39,497 nt of DNA, taken from positions 1 through 39,497 of the forward strand of contig JAIFMO010000062.1 of NCBI GenBank assembly GCA_020048435.1, written 5' to 3'. Source of the DNA: Sulfuritalea sp. (GTDB taxonomy: Bacteria; Pseudomonadota; Gammaproteobacteria; Burkholderiales; Rhodocyclaceae). Each line of letters opens with the position of its first letter. Positions within the stretch are counted from its first letter, which is position 1. Made by a program: the position numbers and the translations under genes. The notes under the pieces were generated by a model. The model saw nothing but the letters and a program-made list of their open reading frames with translations, made no database searches and was not told the DNA's origin. Shown in pieces: positions 18,355-28,436 of this stretch.

Positions 18355-19437
18355 TCAACCCTTCTGCGCGGCAAATTCTTTCATGTACGCCAACAGCGCC
18401 TGGACACCTTCGACGGGCATGGCGTTGTAGATGGAGGCGCGCATGCCGCCGACCGAGCGGTGGCCCTTCAACTGAACCATGCCGCGGGCTTTGGCGCCCT
18501 TGAGGAATTCCTCGTCGAGCGTCGCATCCTTCAGCGTGAACGGCACGTTCATGCGCGAGCGGTCGGCCTTGTTGACCGGATTGTGATAAAAGTCGGTAGT
18601 TTCGAGGTAGTTGTAGAGCAGATTGGCCTTCTCGATATTCTTCTGCTCCATAGCGGCGATGCCGCCATTCTTCTTGAGCCACTGGAAAACGAGGCCGGCG
18701 ACATAAATACCAAAGGTCGGTGGCGTGTTGTACATCGAGGCGGCATCGACGTGGGTCTTGTAGTCCATCATGGCCGGCGGCGTGGGTTGGCCCTTGCCGA
18801 CGAGGTCTTCGCGGATGATGACGATGGTGAGGCCGGCCGGGCCGATGTTCTTCTGCGCTCCGGCGTAGATCAGGCCGAACTTGGAGACATCGAACACACG
18901 GGAAAGGATGCTCGACGACATGTCGCACACCAGCGGCACCTCGCCGGTCTCGGGCGTCCATTGGAATTCGACGCCGCCGATGGTTTCGTTGGCGGTGTAA
19001 TGGACGTAAGCGGCATCCTTGTCGAGCTTCCAGGTTGATTGCGCCGGGGCATAGGTAAAGCTCTTGTCTTCGGCACTGGCGACGACGTTGACGTTGCCGA
19101 ACTTTTTGGCCGCCTTGATCGCTTTCTTGGCCCATTCGCCGGTATGAACGTAGTCGGCGGACGCCTTGCCACGCAGCAGGTTGATCGGGATCATCTCGAA
19201 TTGCAGTGAAGCGCCACCTTGCAGGAACAGCACCTTGTAATTGGCGGGAATACCCATCAGTTCGCGCAAGTCTGCCTCGCAGGCATCGGCGATGGCGATG
19301 AAATCCTTGCCGCGGTGGCTCATTTCCATGACCGACTGGCCGGAACCATGCCAATCGAGCATCTCGTCGGCGGCCTGTTTAAGAACTTCTTCGGGCAGCG
19401 CGGCAGGACCGGCGCTGAAGTTGAATACGCGTGCCAT
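18355..19437 (-). CDS. serC: Phosphoserine aminotransferase
   Basis: VFNFSAGPAALPEEVLKQAADEMLDWHGSGQSVMEMSHRGKDF...LFLQGGASLQFEMIP. Confidence 0.97.
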   Translation of the reverse strand: MARVFNFSAGPAALPEEVLKQAADEMLDWHGSGQSVMEMSHRGKDFIAIADACEADLRELMGIPANYKVLFLQGGASLQFEMIPINLLRGKASADYVHTGEWAKKAIKAAKKFGNVNVVASAEDKSFTYAPAQSTWKLDKDAAYVHYTANETIGGVEFQWTPETGEVPLVCDMSSSILSRVFDVSKFGLIYAGAQKNIGPAGLTIVIIREDLVGKGQPTPPAMMDYKTHVDAASMYNTPPTFGIYVAGLVFQWLKKNGGIAAMEQKNIEKANLLYNYLETTDFYHNPVNKADRSRMNVPFTLKDATLDEEFLKGAKARGMVQLKGHRSVGGMRASIYNAMPVEGVQALLAYMKEFAAQKG

Positions 19438-19442
19438 GATGA

Positions 19443-22037
19443 TTACTCCTCGGTTTCGTTGTCAGTATCGGTTTCGGCTTCGGCGCCAGCTTCAGCGCCC
19501 GTTTCAGTTTCAATGACTTTTTCGATGCCGGCCAGCTTGGTGCCGTCATCCAGATTAATGAGCCTGACGCCCTGCGCCGAGCGGCTGGTCTCGCGCACCT
19601 GCACGACTTTGCTGCGAATCAGCACGCCGCCAGTGGAAATCAGCATCACCTCGTCGGTTTCCTGCACCAGCACAGCGCCAACGACTGCGCCATTGCGCTC
19701 GGAGGTGCTGATAGCGATCATGCCCTTGGTGCCACGGCCATGCTTGGTGTAGTCGGCAATCGGCGTGCGTTTGCCGTAACCGTTTTCGGTCGCTGTCAGC
19801 ACGTTCAGCACCTCGTCCTCGGCAACCAGCATGCAGATCACGGCTTGGCCATCTTCAAGCATCATGCCACGCACGCCGCGCGCCGCGCGACCCATCGGGC
19901 GCACGTCGTCTTCGGCGAAACGGACGGCCTTGCCAGCGTCGGAGAACAGCATCACATCGCACTTGCCGTTGGTGATGGCTACGCCGATGAGGAAGTCGTT
20001 CTCGTCCAGACCGACGGCGATGATGCCGGCCTTGCGCGGGTTGGAGAAATCGGATAGCGGCGTTTTCTTGACCGTACCCATGGCGGTCGACATGAATACA
20101 TAATGATTCTCGTCGAACTCCTTGACCGGTAGCACGGCAGTGATCTTTTCTTTCTCTTCGAGTGGGAAGAGGTTGACAATCGGCTTGCCACGACTGGTGC
20201 GGCTGCCTTCCGGGACTTCATAGACCTTGAGCCAATAGACGCGACCCCGGTTCGAGAAGCACAGGATGTAGTCGTGCGTATTGGCGATGAACAACTGGTC
20301 GACGAAGTCATCATCCTTGATGTCGGCGGCCTTTTTGCCACGTCCACCATGACGCTGCGTGCTGTAGTCTTCGAGGCGCTGGCGCTTGACGTAACCGGTA
20401 TGCGACAGCGTCACCACCATGTCTTCGCGGGTGATCAGGTCTTCGAGGCTGATGTCGGCCGTTTGCAGGACGATCTCGGAACGACGCTTGTCGCCGAACT
20501 GGGTTTTGATCGCCGTGAGTTCGGCGACGATGATCTGGGTAATGCGCTCGGGACGGGCCAGGATGTCGAGCAGATCGGCGATCTGTTCCATCACTTCCCG
20601 GTACTCGGTGACGATCTTGTCCTGCTCCAGCCCGGTCAGGCGCTGCAAGCGCAGTTCGAGAATCGCCTGGGCCTGCGTGTCGGAGAGCAGGTAGCCCTGG
20701 CGCGACATGCCGAATTCGGGCGCCAGCCCCTCGGGACGCGATGCCTCGGCCGAGGCACGCGCCAACAGTCCTTCGACCAACGTCGACCGCCAGGTGCGCG
20801 CCATCATTTCGCGCTTGGCGTCGGCCGGAGTTGGCGCCGCCTTGATCAGCGCGATGATCTCGTCGACGTTGGACAGGGCCACCGCCAGACCTTCGAGAAT
20901 GTGGCCGCGCTCACGGGCCTTGCGTAATTCGAATACAGTGCGCCGCGTCACCACTTCGCGGCGATGCGACAGGAAGCATTCGAGCAGTTGCTTGAGGTTC
21001 AGCAGTTGGGGGCGACCATCGATCAGCGCCACCATGTTCATGCCGAAGGTGTCCTGCAACTGCGTCTGCTTGTAGAGATTATTCAGCACCACCTCGGGCA
21101 CTTCGCCACGCTTGAGTTCGATCACCACGCGCATGCCGGACTTGTCGGACTCATCCTGAATGTGCGCGATACCCTCGATCTTCTTCTCATGCACCAGTTC
21201 GGCGATCTTTTCCTGGAGGGTCTTCTTGTTGACCTGGTAGGGCAGTTCATCGACGATGATGGCCTGCTTGCCGCCTTTTTCGAGATCCTCGATATGGGTT
21301 CGCGCACGCATGATGACGCGACCGCGACCGGTCAGATAGCCATCCCTGACGCCAGCAACGCCGTAAATCAGTGCTGCGGTCGGAAAGTCCGGCGCCGGCA
21401 CGATTCTGATCAGGTCTTCGATGTCGATGGCCGGATTGTCGAGCACGGCCATGCAGGCGTCGATGACCTCGTTCAGGTTGTGTGGCGGAATATTGGTCGC
21501 CATGCCCACTGCGATGCCAGCACTGCCATTGATCAGAAGGTTGGGAATCCTCGCCGGCAGAATCAGTGGTTCCTGCTCGGAACCGTCATAGTTGGGACCG
21601 AAGTCGACGGTTTCCTTATCAATGTCGGCCAGCAGTTCGTGGCCTATCCGCGCCATACGTACTTCGGTGTAACGCATCGCCGCCGCGTTGTCACCGTCGA
21701 CCGAGCCGAAGTTGCCCTGACCATCCACCAGCATGTAACGCAGCGAAAAATTCTGTGCCATGCGGACGATGGTGTCATAGACAGCCGTATCGCCATGAGG
21801 GTGGTACTTACCGATGACATCACCGACGATGCGCGCCGACTTCTTATAGGCCTTATTCCAGTCGTTACCAAGTTCGTGCATCGCGAAGAGCACGCGACGA
21901 TGCACGGGCTTGAGTCCATCGCGCGCATCCGGCAGGGCCCTGCCGACGATCACGCTCATGGCGTAATCAAGGTAGGAGTGACGCATCTCCTCTTCAAGGC
22001 TGATGGGGAGAGTCTCTTTGGCGAAGGATGTGGTCAT
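19443..22037 (-). CDS. gyrA: DNA gyrase subunit A
   Basis: [95 protein letters not shown]; acidic C-terminal tail. Confidence 0.99.
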   Translation of the reverse strand: MTTSFAKETLPISLEEEMRHSYLDYAMSVIVGRALPDARDGLKPVHRRVLFAMHELGNDWNKAYKKSARIVGDVIGKYHPHGDTAVYDTIVRMAQNFSLRYMLVDGQGNFGSVDGDNAAAMRYTEVRMARIGHELLADIDKETVDFGPNYDGSEQEPLILPARIPNLLINGSAGIAVGMATNIPPHNLNEVIDACMAVLDNPAIDIEDLIRIVPAPDFPTAALIYGVAGVRDGYLTGRGRVIMRARTHIEDLEKGGKQAIIVDELPYQVNKKTLQEKIAELVHEKKIEGIAHIQDESDKSGMRVVIELKRGEVPEVVLNNLYKQTQLQDTFGMNMVALIDGRPQLLNLKQLLECFLSHRREVVTRRTVFELRKARERGHILEGLAVALSNVDEIIALIKAAPTPADAKREMMARTWRSTLVEGLLARASAEASRPEGLAPEFGMSRQGYLLSDTQAQAILELRLQRLTGLEQDKIVTEYREVMEQIADLLDILARPERITQIIVAELTAIKTQFGDKRRSEIVLQTADISLEDLITREDMVVTLSHTGYVKRQRLEDYSTQRHGGRGKKAADIKDDDFVDQLFIANTHDYILCFSNRGRVYWLKVYEVPEGSRTSRGKPIVNLFPLEEKEKITAVLPVKEFDENHYVFMSTAMGTVKKTPLSDFSNPRKAGIIAVGLDENDFLIGVAITNGKCDVMLFSDAGKAVRFAEDDVRPMGRAARGVRGMMLEDGQAVICMLVAEDEVLNVLTATENGYGKRTPIADYTKHGRGTKGMIAISTSERNGAVVGAVLVQETDEVMLISTGGVLIRSKVVQVRETSRSAQGVRLINLDDGTKLAGIEKVIETETGAEAGAEAETDTDNETEE

Positions 22038-22365
22038 CAGTCTTTCATCGTAAGTCTATGGTGCTGGCCGCGGGGAAAGCGGGGGGTTAGAGAACCGCAT
22101 TGTCCGCGGATGGGCCAAAAAGGGACGGATTTTATCACGCACCGAAAGCCAATCACCCCGATAAACTCAAGCGCAAGTCGATTGAATTCACCCTCGCTAG
22201 AATCTATCAAATTAGCGAGTTTATGGCATAATTGAAAGACATCATCGTGGCAGATCGACATTCTCGACATGCGCAATTATCTGAAACATAATGTTACATG
22301 GTCGATGTGGCGGTCGATATTCGTGATACCGTGACCGTGTTTACTTTTTACCAACGAGGGAGCTT

Positions 22366-23034
22366 ATGATCAATAACACTTTAAAAATTTCTCTGCTGGC
22401 GGCCACCCTGCTGGGTATCGGCGCATCTGCTATCGCCCAGACTCCGGGTGTAGACACCAAGGGCACCGTCGGTTACGTCATCGACCAGCGCGGCTATGTC
22501 GCCAAGAGTGGTTACGGCCTGTGCTGGCGCACCGGTTACTGGACGCCGGCAATGGCCGTTCCGGAATGCGACCCTGACTTGGCGAAGAAAGAAGCCGCCA
22601 AGCCCGCCCCGGCGGCACCGGCAACTCCTGTCGCAACACCAAAGCCCGCAGCTGAAAAGATCACCTTGGCCGCCGACACTCTGTTCGACTTTGACAAGGC
22701 CACGCTGCGTCCCGCTGGCCATCAGGCGCTGGATGACCTGGTTAATAAGAGCAAGGATATCAAGCTTGAGGTGATCATAGCCGTCGGTCACGCTGACCGC
22801 ATTGGCAACGACGCTTACAACCAGAAACTCTCGGAAAAGCGTTCGGCATCCGTCAAGGCCTATCTGGTGAGCAAGGGCATTGAAGCCAATCGTATCTACG
22901 CCGAAGGCAAGGGCGAAAAGCAGTCCGTGACCGGCGACAAGTGTGGCAAGAGCGAGAAGCGCAGCAAGCAGTTGATCGACTGCCTGCAACCTGATCGTCG
23001 CGTCGAAATTGAAGTGATCGGCACGAAGAAATAA
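22366..23034 (+). CDS. ompA: OmpA-family outer membrane protein
   Basis: Signal peptide; C-terminal OmpA-like domain ([22 protein letters not shown]...[32 protein letters not shown]...[10 protein letters not shown]). Confidence 0.93.
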   Translation: MINNTLKISLLAATLLGIGASAIAQTPGVDTKGTVGYVIDQRGYVAKSGYGLCWRTGYWTPAMAVPECDPDLAKKEAAKPAPAAPATPVATPKPAAEKITLAADTLFDFDKATLRPAGHQALDDLVNKSKDIKLEVIIAVGHADRIGNDAYNQKLSEKRSASVKAYLVSKGIEANRIYAEGKGEKQSVTGDKCGKSEKRSKQLIDCLQPDRRVEIEVIGTKK

Positions 23035-23047
23035 TTGCACCCGCACG

Positions 23048-23079
23048 AAAAAAGCCCTGCGCTAGCAGGGCTTTTTTTT
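23048..23079 (+). terminator. Rho-independent terminator downstream of ompA
   Basis: aaaaaagccctgcgctagcagggctttttttt: perfect GC stem plus U-tract. Confidence 0.92.
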
Positions 23080-23108
23080 CGCCAAAAGTCATTTCGATCC
23101 AGGACCAC

Positions 23109-23825
23109 ATGACCGCTACCACCAATCAGTCACATAACGCCGACCCACGTGAACTGGCGAAATTCAGCGACCTCGCCCACCGCTGGTGGGATCCGAATTC
23201 AGAATTCAAACCATTGCACGACATCAATCCACTACGTCTTGACTGGATAGAAAGCTGCTGTGGTATTGCCGGCAAACGCGCCCTTGATGTTGGTTGTGGT
23301 GGCGGACTGCTATCCGAGGGCATGGCAGCAAGCGGCGCCAAAGTTACAGGCATCGACTTGTCGGACAAGGCGCTGGGCGTGGCACGTCTGCACCTGCTTG
23401 AATCCGGTCACCAGATCGACTACCGGCATGTCGCCGCCGAGCAGTTCGCCATCGACAATCCCGCCAGTTTCGATATCGTTGCCTGCATGGAAATGTTGGA
23501 GCATGTGCCCGACCCCGCCAGCACCGTCCGCGCCTGTGCCCGACTGGTCAAGCCCGGTGGCCACGTTTTTTTCTCAACCATCAACCGCAATCCCAAGGCC
23601 TATCTTTTTGCGGTAATTGGTGCCGAATACCTGCTGAACCTACTTCCGCGCGGCACCCATGATTACGCCAAATTCATCAAGCCATCGGAACTGGCTCGCA
23701 TGACCCGCGAGGCGGGTCTCGAGGTCGATGAGTTTATCGGCATGTCCTACAATCCCCTCGCGCAACGTTATGCTCTTGGCACGGATACCCGCGTCAATTA
23801 CCTGATGCACGCAACAATCCCGTAA
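23109..23825 (+). CDS. ubiG: Ubiquinone biosynthesis O-methyltransferase
   Basis: [29 protein letters not shown]...[32 protein letters not shown]...[44 protein letters not shown]. Confidence 0.97.
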   Translation: MTATTNQSHNADPRELAKFSDLAHRWWDPNSEFKPLHDINPLRLDWIESCCGIAGKRALDVGCGGGLLSEGMAASGAKVTGIDLSDKALGVARLHLLESGHQIDYRHVAAEQFAIDNPASFDIVACMEMLEHVPDPASTVRACARLVKPGGHVFFSTINRNPKAYLFAVIGAEYLLNLLPRGTHDYAKFIKPSELARMTREAGLEVDEFIGMSYNPLAQRYALGTDTRVNYLMHATIP

Positions 23826-23917
23826 TCTATTTATCCGTCGCACCGCCAACACTGGTGAAATGGTCGTATGATTTGTCCCGAAACCTCACCGTATTCACTT
23901 ATTCTCAGGAGTTGCAG

Positions 23918-24214
23918 ATGAATAAATCGGAACTTATCGAAGTTGTAGCCAAGGAAGCCGACCTCACTAAGGTTGCTGCCGAGCGCGCCCTCTCCGCCAT
24001 CATCGATACCATCGTCAAAGCCGTTGCCAAGGGCGATCCGGTTTCTCTCGTTGGATTTGGTTCATTCAAACCCGCCAAACGGGCCGCTCGCACAGGAAAA
24101 AACCCAAAGACGGGCGAAGTCCTCAAGATTGCGGCCACCACCGTGCCAAGATTCTCCGCTGGTGCCACCTTTAAGGTCGCCGTAGCCGGGAAAAAAGCCG
24201 CCAAGAAGAAGTAG
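23918..24214 (+). CDS. hupB: HU-family histone-like DNA-binding protein
   Basis: MNKSELIEVVAKEADLTKVAAERALSAIIDTIVKAVAKGDPVSLVGFGSFKPAKRAARTGKNPKTGEVLKI; Lys-rich C-terminus; start 23918. Confidence 0.92.
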   Translation: MNKSELIEVVAKEADLTKVAAERALSAIIDTIVKAVAKGDPVSLVGFGSFKPAKRAARTGKNPKTGEVLKIAATTVPRFSAGATFKVAVAGKKAAKKK

Positions 24215-24304
24215 GCCCCATAAGTAGGCCCACTAGGCCCGCTTTTATGGGCCTTGATGGTTAAACAGGCCGCAGCGCCTAGACGCGAACATGTGCCAGT
24301 CACC

Positions 24305-24601
24305 ATGAACACCGAACAGCAAATACCCCCGCCCCCTGCCCCGCCCGTTGATCCGCGTCGTCGCCTGAAAGAATTGCTCGCCGTGCCAGAGCGCGACAGA
24401 ACCGAAGAACAGTGGGATGAAATTGTCGAACTCGAAATACAACTCGCGCCAGGCAACCGCATTGGCCCGCCAACTGCCGGTGGCGGCAGCGGTGGTAGTC
24501 TTGGCGGTGGCGGCAAACCGCAACAACCACAGAAGAAGAGCCGCTCTCGCTGGGCAGGTGGTGGCCGGCCACCTCAAAAGAAACCGCAAGGGACGACGTA
24601 G
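24305..24601 (+). CDS. Small Gly/Pro-rich protein of unknown function
   Basis: MNTEQQIPPPPAPPVDPRRRLKELLAVPERDRTEEQWDEIVELEIQL...; sits between HU and icd on the same strand; alternative start at 24254. Confidence 0.55.
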   Translation: MNTEQQIPPPPAPPVDPRRRLKELLAVPERDRTEEQWDEIVELEIQLAPGNRIGPPTAGGGSGGSLGGGGKPQQPQKKSRSRWAGGGRPPQKKPQGTT

Positions 24602-24619
24602 GGCATACGTGTTCCCTGG

Positions 24620-25660
24620 ATGAATTCGACTCAGACTCTCATTCCTGCCACGCTGATTCCGGGCGACGGCATTGGCCCGGAAATAACTGAAGCCACGCTC
24701 GTGGCGCTCGATGCCATTGGTGCACCGTTTCAATGGGATAGGCAACTTGCCGGCATGGCAGGGGTTACCTCTTGCGGCGATCCTCTGCCCCCCGCCTGCC
24801 TTGACAGTATCCGCCAGACACGTTTGGCGCTGAAGGGGCCGCTGGAAACGCCCGTGGGTGGGGGCTATCGCTCATCGAACGTGCGCCTGCGTGAGGAATT
24901 CAAGCTCTACGCCAATTTGCGGCCAGCCTGTACCATGATCCCTGGCGGCCGCTACGAAAATATTGATCTGGTGTTAGTGCGCGAGAACAACGAAGGCCTC
25001 TACATGGGCTACGAACACTTCATTCCGATCGATGGCGATCCGCACGCAGTTGGCATGTCGACCGGCATCAATACCCGCCAGGGTTGTCGCCGCATCATCA
25101 ACTTTGCCTTTGACTACGCAATCCGCAAGGAACGCAAGAAGGTGACCGTGGTGCATAAGGCCAATATCATGAAGGCGCTGACCGGCATCTTTCTCGAGAC
25201 CGCGCGCCAAATTTACGACGAGAAATACAAGGGGCTCCTCGATTTCGAGGAAATTATCGTTGATGCCTGTGCGATGAAACTGGTGATGAACCCGTGGCAA
25301 TTCGATGTGCTCGTCACCACCAATCTATTTGGCGACATTCTTTCCGACGAAATTGCCGGCCTCATCGGTGGTCTCGGCATGGCGCCTGGCGCAAATATCG
25401 GGGAGCATGCCGCCATTTTCGAAGCGGTGCATGGCTCCGCACCGGACATTACCGGAAAAGGCATTGCCAACCCTATTGCACTGATGCTGGCGGCAGCCCT
25501 GATGCTCGATCACGTCGGTCGTGCCGATCTTGGCGACCGCCTGCGCCAAGCGATCGACGCCACGCTAAACATCGACAAGGTACGCACTGGCGATCTCGGC
25601 GGAACAGCCAGCACAAAACAGTTTACTGCCGCCTTGTTACAACGTATTCATGCCGCTTGA
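24620..25660 (+). CDS. Isocitrate dehydrogenase, NAD-dependent type
   Basis: ATLIPGDGIGPEITEATL...RSSNVRLREEFKLYANLRP...VRENNEGLYMGYEH...NLFGDILSDEIAGLIGGLGMAPGANIG...EAVHGSAPDITGKGIANP. Confidence 0.92.
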   Translation: MNSTQTLIPATLIPGDGIGPEITEATLVALDAIGAPFQWDRQLAGMAGVTSCGDPLPPACLDSIRQTRLALKGPLETPVGGGYRSSNVRLREEFKLYANLRPACTMIPGGRYENIDLVLVRENNEGLYMGYEHFIPIDGDPHAVGMSTGINTRQGCRRIINFAFDYAIRKERKKVTVVHKANIMKALTGIFLETARQIYDEKYKGLLDFEEIIVDACAMKLVMNPWQFDVLVTTNLFGDILSDEIAGLIGGLGMAPGANIGEHAAIFEAVHGSAPDITGKGIANPIALMLAAALMLDHVGRADLGDRLRQAIDATLNIDKVRTGDLGGTASTKQFTAALLQRIHAA

Positions 25661-25776
25661 TCCATTACAATGCAACCACTCGTGAAAACGCTGGATATTT
25701 CGAGGCAGATGTAGCACTGATTCAATGCAGTCGACATGGAATTTGGTGATGGGTCGGTCTGTATAATTTACAAAAT

Positions 25777-26086
25777 GGAAGGTTGGCAGAGCGGTTGAAT
25801 GCACCGGTCTTGTTAAATCGAGCGCTGATGTGGAAACGCATCAGATGTAAGGAGTCAAATTCGGCGAAGCCCCTGGGTTTCCGAGGTAATGCCGAGCGAA
25901 GCCTGGTCTAGGTCAGGAACGTGTAGAGACTTGACGGCTCCCACCTAAGGCTGAAAAGCTAGGGTGAAGACAAAGTCCAGACTTTCAAACAGGCAGCGTT
26001 ATGGCCTGGTGGCGAAAGCCATAGAGGTAAGGAAAACCGGCGATGTCGTAAGGCATCCGTGAGTTCGAATCTCACACCTTCCGCCA
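25777..26086 (+). tRNA. tRNA-Ser(UGA) interrupted by a group I intron; exons 25777..25811 and 26032..26086 (CCA encoded)
   Basis: Acceptor stem GGAAGGT/ACCTTCC; D-arm GGCAGAGCGGTTGAATGC; spliced anticodon arm CCGGT-CTTGAAA-ACCGG (anticodon UGA); long variable arm; T-arm GTGAG-TTCGAAT-CTCAC; G then CCA. Spliced length 90 nt, as expected for a class II tRNA-Ser. Confidence 0.95.
25812..26031 (+). ncRNA. Group I self-splicing intron (small, ORF-less, IC3-like)
   Basis: P2 hairpin 25825..25844 (CTGATGTG-GAAA-CGCATCAG), core blocks AGTCAAATTCGGCGAAGCC and GTGTAGAGACTTGACGGCTCCCACCTAAGG, AGGGTGAAGACAAAGTCCAGA, P9 with GAAA loop (TGGC-GAAA-GCCA at 26010..26021), terminal G. Strong resemblance to the Azoarcus tRNA-Ile intron as I remember it. 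Confidence 0.93.
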
Positions 26087-26092
26087 AAAATT

Positions 26093-26127
26093 AATCTAAC
26101 AAATTGATTTTGTTGGATTTATTTTTT
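26093..26127 (+). terminator. Terminator downstream of tRNA-Ser
   Basis: AATCTAACAAA-ttgat-TTTTGTTGGATT stem followed by tatttttt. Confidence 0.75.
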
Positions 26128-26213
26128 CAAGCATCAGCGACTATCAACTCCAGTTTGGCCGGCATCAATTACAAGTTCCGGTACTTCCGGCGCCTCATAG
26201 GGCGCATCGATAT

Positions 26214-27335
26214 ATGAATACCATGGAAAGAAGCGGAGGAAACCTGGCCAGTCCAGCCATGCTTACCAATGTTGCCGCCCGCTGGTGGCACGCCCTGCCT
26301 GATGGCCGCATCCAGTGCGATCTGTGCCCGCGCGACTGCAAACTGCATGAAGGCCAGCGCGCCGCCTGCTTCGTGCGTGCCATGGAAAAAGGACGGATGG
26401 TGCTCACAACCTACGGCCGCAGTTCCGGATTCTGCATCGACCCGGTCGAAAAGAAACCACTAAACCACTTTTACCCTGGTTCAAGCATTCTTTCCTTCGG
26501 CACCACCGGCTGCAACCTCGCCTGCAAGTTCTGCCAGAACTGGGACATTTCCAAGTCGCGCGAGATGGATACACTGATGGACGAAGCCAGTCCGACGGCC
26601 ATTGCCCACGCCGCCCAACGCCATGGCTCGCAGAGCGTGGCCTTCACCTACAACGATCCGGTGATCTTCGCCGAATATGCGATGGACACAGCCGACGCTT
26701 GCCATGCGCTCGGCGTCAAGACCGTGGCGGTTACCGCCGGTTACATGCACGCCCAGCCGGCACGCGAGTTCTACGCCAAAATGGATGCCGCCAATATCGA
26801 CCTCAAGGCGTTCACGGACGATTTCTATGTCAAGCAATGCGGCGGCCACCTGCAACCGGTGCTCGACACCCTCGCCTATGTCTGGCACGAAACCCGCTGC
26901 TGGCTGGAGATCACCACGCTGCTGATTCCCGGCCACAATGATTCGGACGAGGAATTGAAGCGTCTTTCCGCTTGGTGCGCCACGGAACTTGGTCCCGACG
27001 TGCCGCTGCACTTCTCTGCGTTCCATCCCGACTACAAGTTGCTCGACGTCCCAGGCACGCCACCAGCAACGCTACAGCACGCCCGCCGGATCGCCATGGA
27101 TGCTGGCTTGCGCTACGTCTACACCGGCAATGTGCATGATCGCAGTGGCGACGCCACTGTCTGTCCCGATTGCGGCAAGGCCGTGATCGAGCGCGACTGG
27201 TACGAGATTCTCAGCTACGCTCTCGACGACACGGGCCACTGCCAACACTGCGGCGCCACCATCGCCGGACGCTTCGGCCACTTTGGCAAGCCCTTCGGCG
27301 CCCGCCGGATGCCCGTTGCGTTGCATTCCGCTTGA
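26214..27335 (+). CDS. amrS: AmmeMemoRadiSam-type radical SAM enzyme (AmrS-like)
   Basis: CDLCPRDCKLHEGQRAACFVR...GCNLACKFCQNWDISKSRE (CxxxCxxC)...FTYNDPVIFAEYA...C-terminal Cys pairs CPDCGK, CQHCG. Confidence 0.88.
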   Translation: MNTMERSGGNLASPAMLTNVAARWWHALPDGRIQCDLCPRDCKLHEGQRAACFVRAMEKGRMVLTTYGRSSGFCIDPVEKKPLNHFYPGSSILSFGTTGCNLACKFCQNWDISKSREMDTLMDEASPTAIAHAAQRHGSQSVAFTYNDPVIFAEYAMDTADACHALGVKTVAVTAGYMHAQPAREFYAKMDAANIDLKAFTDDFYVKQCGGHLQPVLDTLAYVWHETRCWLEITTLLIPGHNDSDEELKRLSAWCATELGPDVPLHFSAFHPDYKLLDVPGTPPATLQHARRIAMDAGLRYVYTGNVHDRSGDATVCPDCGKAVIERDWYEILSYALDDTGHCQHCGATIAGRFGHFGKPFGARRMPVALHSA

Positions 27336-27383
27336 GTGGTCGGTCTGTCTTACCGCGACCCAGCCATTCCCCCTACTCCCCGT

Positions 27384-28325
27384 TCAGGTAACCCGATCCG
27401 GATCGGGCGTGCGTTGCGCGCTTTCGCCGCCGAACATGTCGTGCTGGGCAAGTTGACAAATGGCAGCGATGACCGGATGGGTCAGCTTACGTTCCGTGGT
27501 GATGGCATAGACCTGTTCGCGCACGACGTCGATTCTGCCGACGATCCGCACTTCGTGCTGGCGGACGATGTACGTTTCAATCGCTGTTGGCGCCACGAAA
27601 TAACCCGCGCCGGCCTGGCCGAAAGCCATGAGCAAAGCGCTATCGTCGAATTCGCCAACGATGCGCGGGCGCAGGCGCCTGGACTCGAACCAGCGCATCA
27701 AGCGAGGATACAACGCCACATCCGCTCCGGGCAACAAAAAGGGCGCACCGTCCAGCATGTCAGGAAAGTCATCCCCGGATTGCCCGGTCAGTGCTTCCGA
27801 ACCAAAGACGCTGACACCACTTTCGCCCAGAAAATGCTCATAACCACGAACATTGAGATTGTCTGGCATGGGCCGGTCGGCGATCACCATGTCGAGACGA
27901 TGCACCGCCAGATCGGCAAGCAGTGGGGTCAAGCGCCCTTCGCGACAGATCAGGCGAATCGGATCAGCGAGGCCAAGGGACGGCTCCACCAGCCGGTAGG
28001 CCACCATTTTCGGCACCGAATCGGCAATACCGACCCGAAACGGCACGCTCTGCGGCGAGGATTCATCGCGAATGGCGTCAAGCATTTCTTCGCCCAGCAC
28101 AAAAATCTGTTCAGCGTAGCCCAGCAGGCGCTGGCCACTGTCCGTCAGTTCCAGTCCGCGCCCGACGCGCCGAAACAACTTGATGCCAAGCACCGACTCG
28201 AATTCACTCAACTGACCGCTGATCGACTGAGGGCTAAGATGCAATTGTTCGCTGGCGCGGGCGATGCTGCCCGCTTTCGCGACCATCCAGAAATAGCGCA
28301 GGTGCTTGTAATTGAGGTTTGCCAT
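27384..28325 (-). CDS. nhaR: LysR-family regulator, NhaR-like
   Basis: NLNYKHLRYFWMVAKAGSIARASEQLHLSPQSISGQLSEFE...RPMPDNLNVRGYEHFLGESGVSVFG typical of NhaR. Confidence 0.88.
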   Translation of the reverse strand: MANLNYKHLRYFWMVAKAGSIARASEQLHLSPQSISGQLSEFESVLGIKLFRRVGRGLELTDSGQRLLGYAEQIFVLGEEMLDAIRDESSPQSVPFRVGIADSVPKMVAYRLVEPSLGLADPIRLICREGRLTPLLADLAVHRLDMVIADRPMPDNLNVRGYEHFLGESGVSVFGSEALTGQSGDDFPDMLDGAPFLLPGADVALYPRLMRWFESRRLRPRIVGEFDDSALLMAFGQAGAGYFVAPTAIETYIVRQHEVRIVGRIDVVREQVYAITTERKLTHPVIAAICQLAQHDMFGGESAQRTPDPDRVT

Positions 28326-28436
28326 CGCAATCTATACGTCAGTTTTTTGGATGTATATTTCAATAATATTCGATTTGCGCGATGTCTTGACATCCCCTAG
28401 ACTTCAGTTTGTGTCACTCTTTGAGGGAGCTATCTC

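Noticed and set aside
19446-19510. Low-complexity repeat at the gyrA 3' end
   Set aside because: It encodes the ordinary acidic Glu/Ala/Thr C-terminal tail common in GyrA.
21700-21830. Thr at the GyrA Ser83-equivalent position ([10 protein letters not shown])
   Set aside because: Thr is a wild-type residue here in many bacteria and Asp87 is retained, so it is not evidence of quinolone resistance.
24205-24260. Repeated TAGGCCC and partial inverted repeat after the HU gene
   Set aside because: Possible weak hairpin but no U-tract; too short and ambiguous to call a terminator or regulatory RNA.
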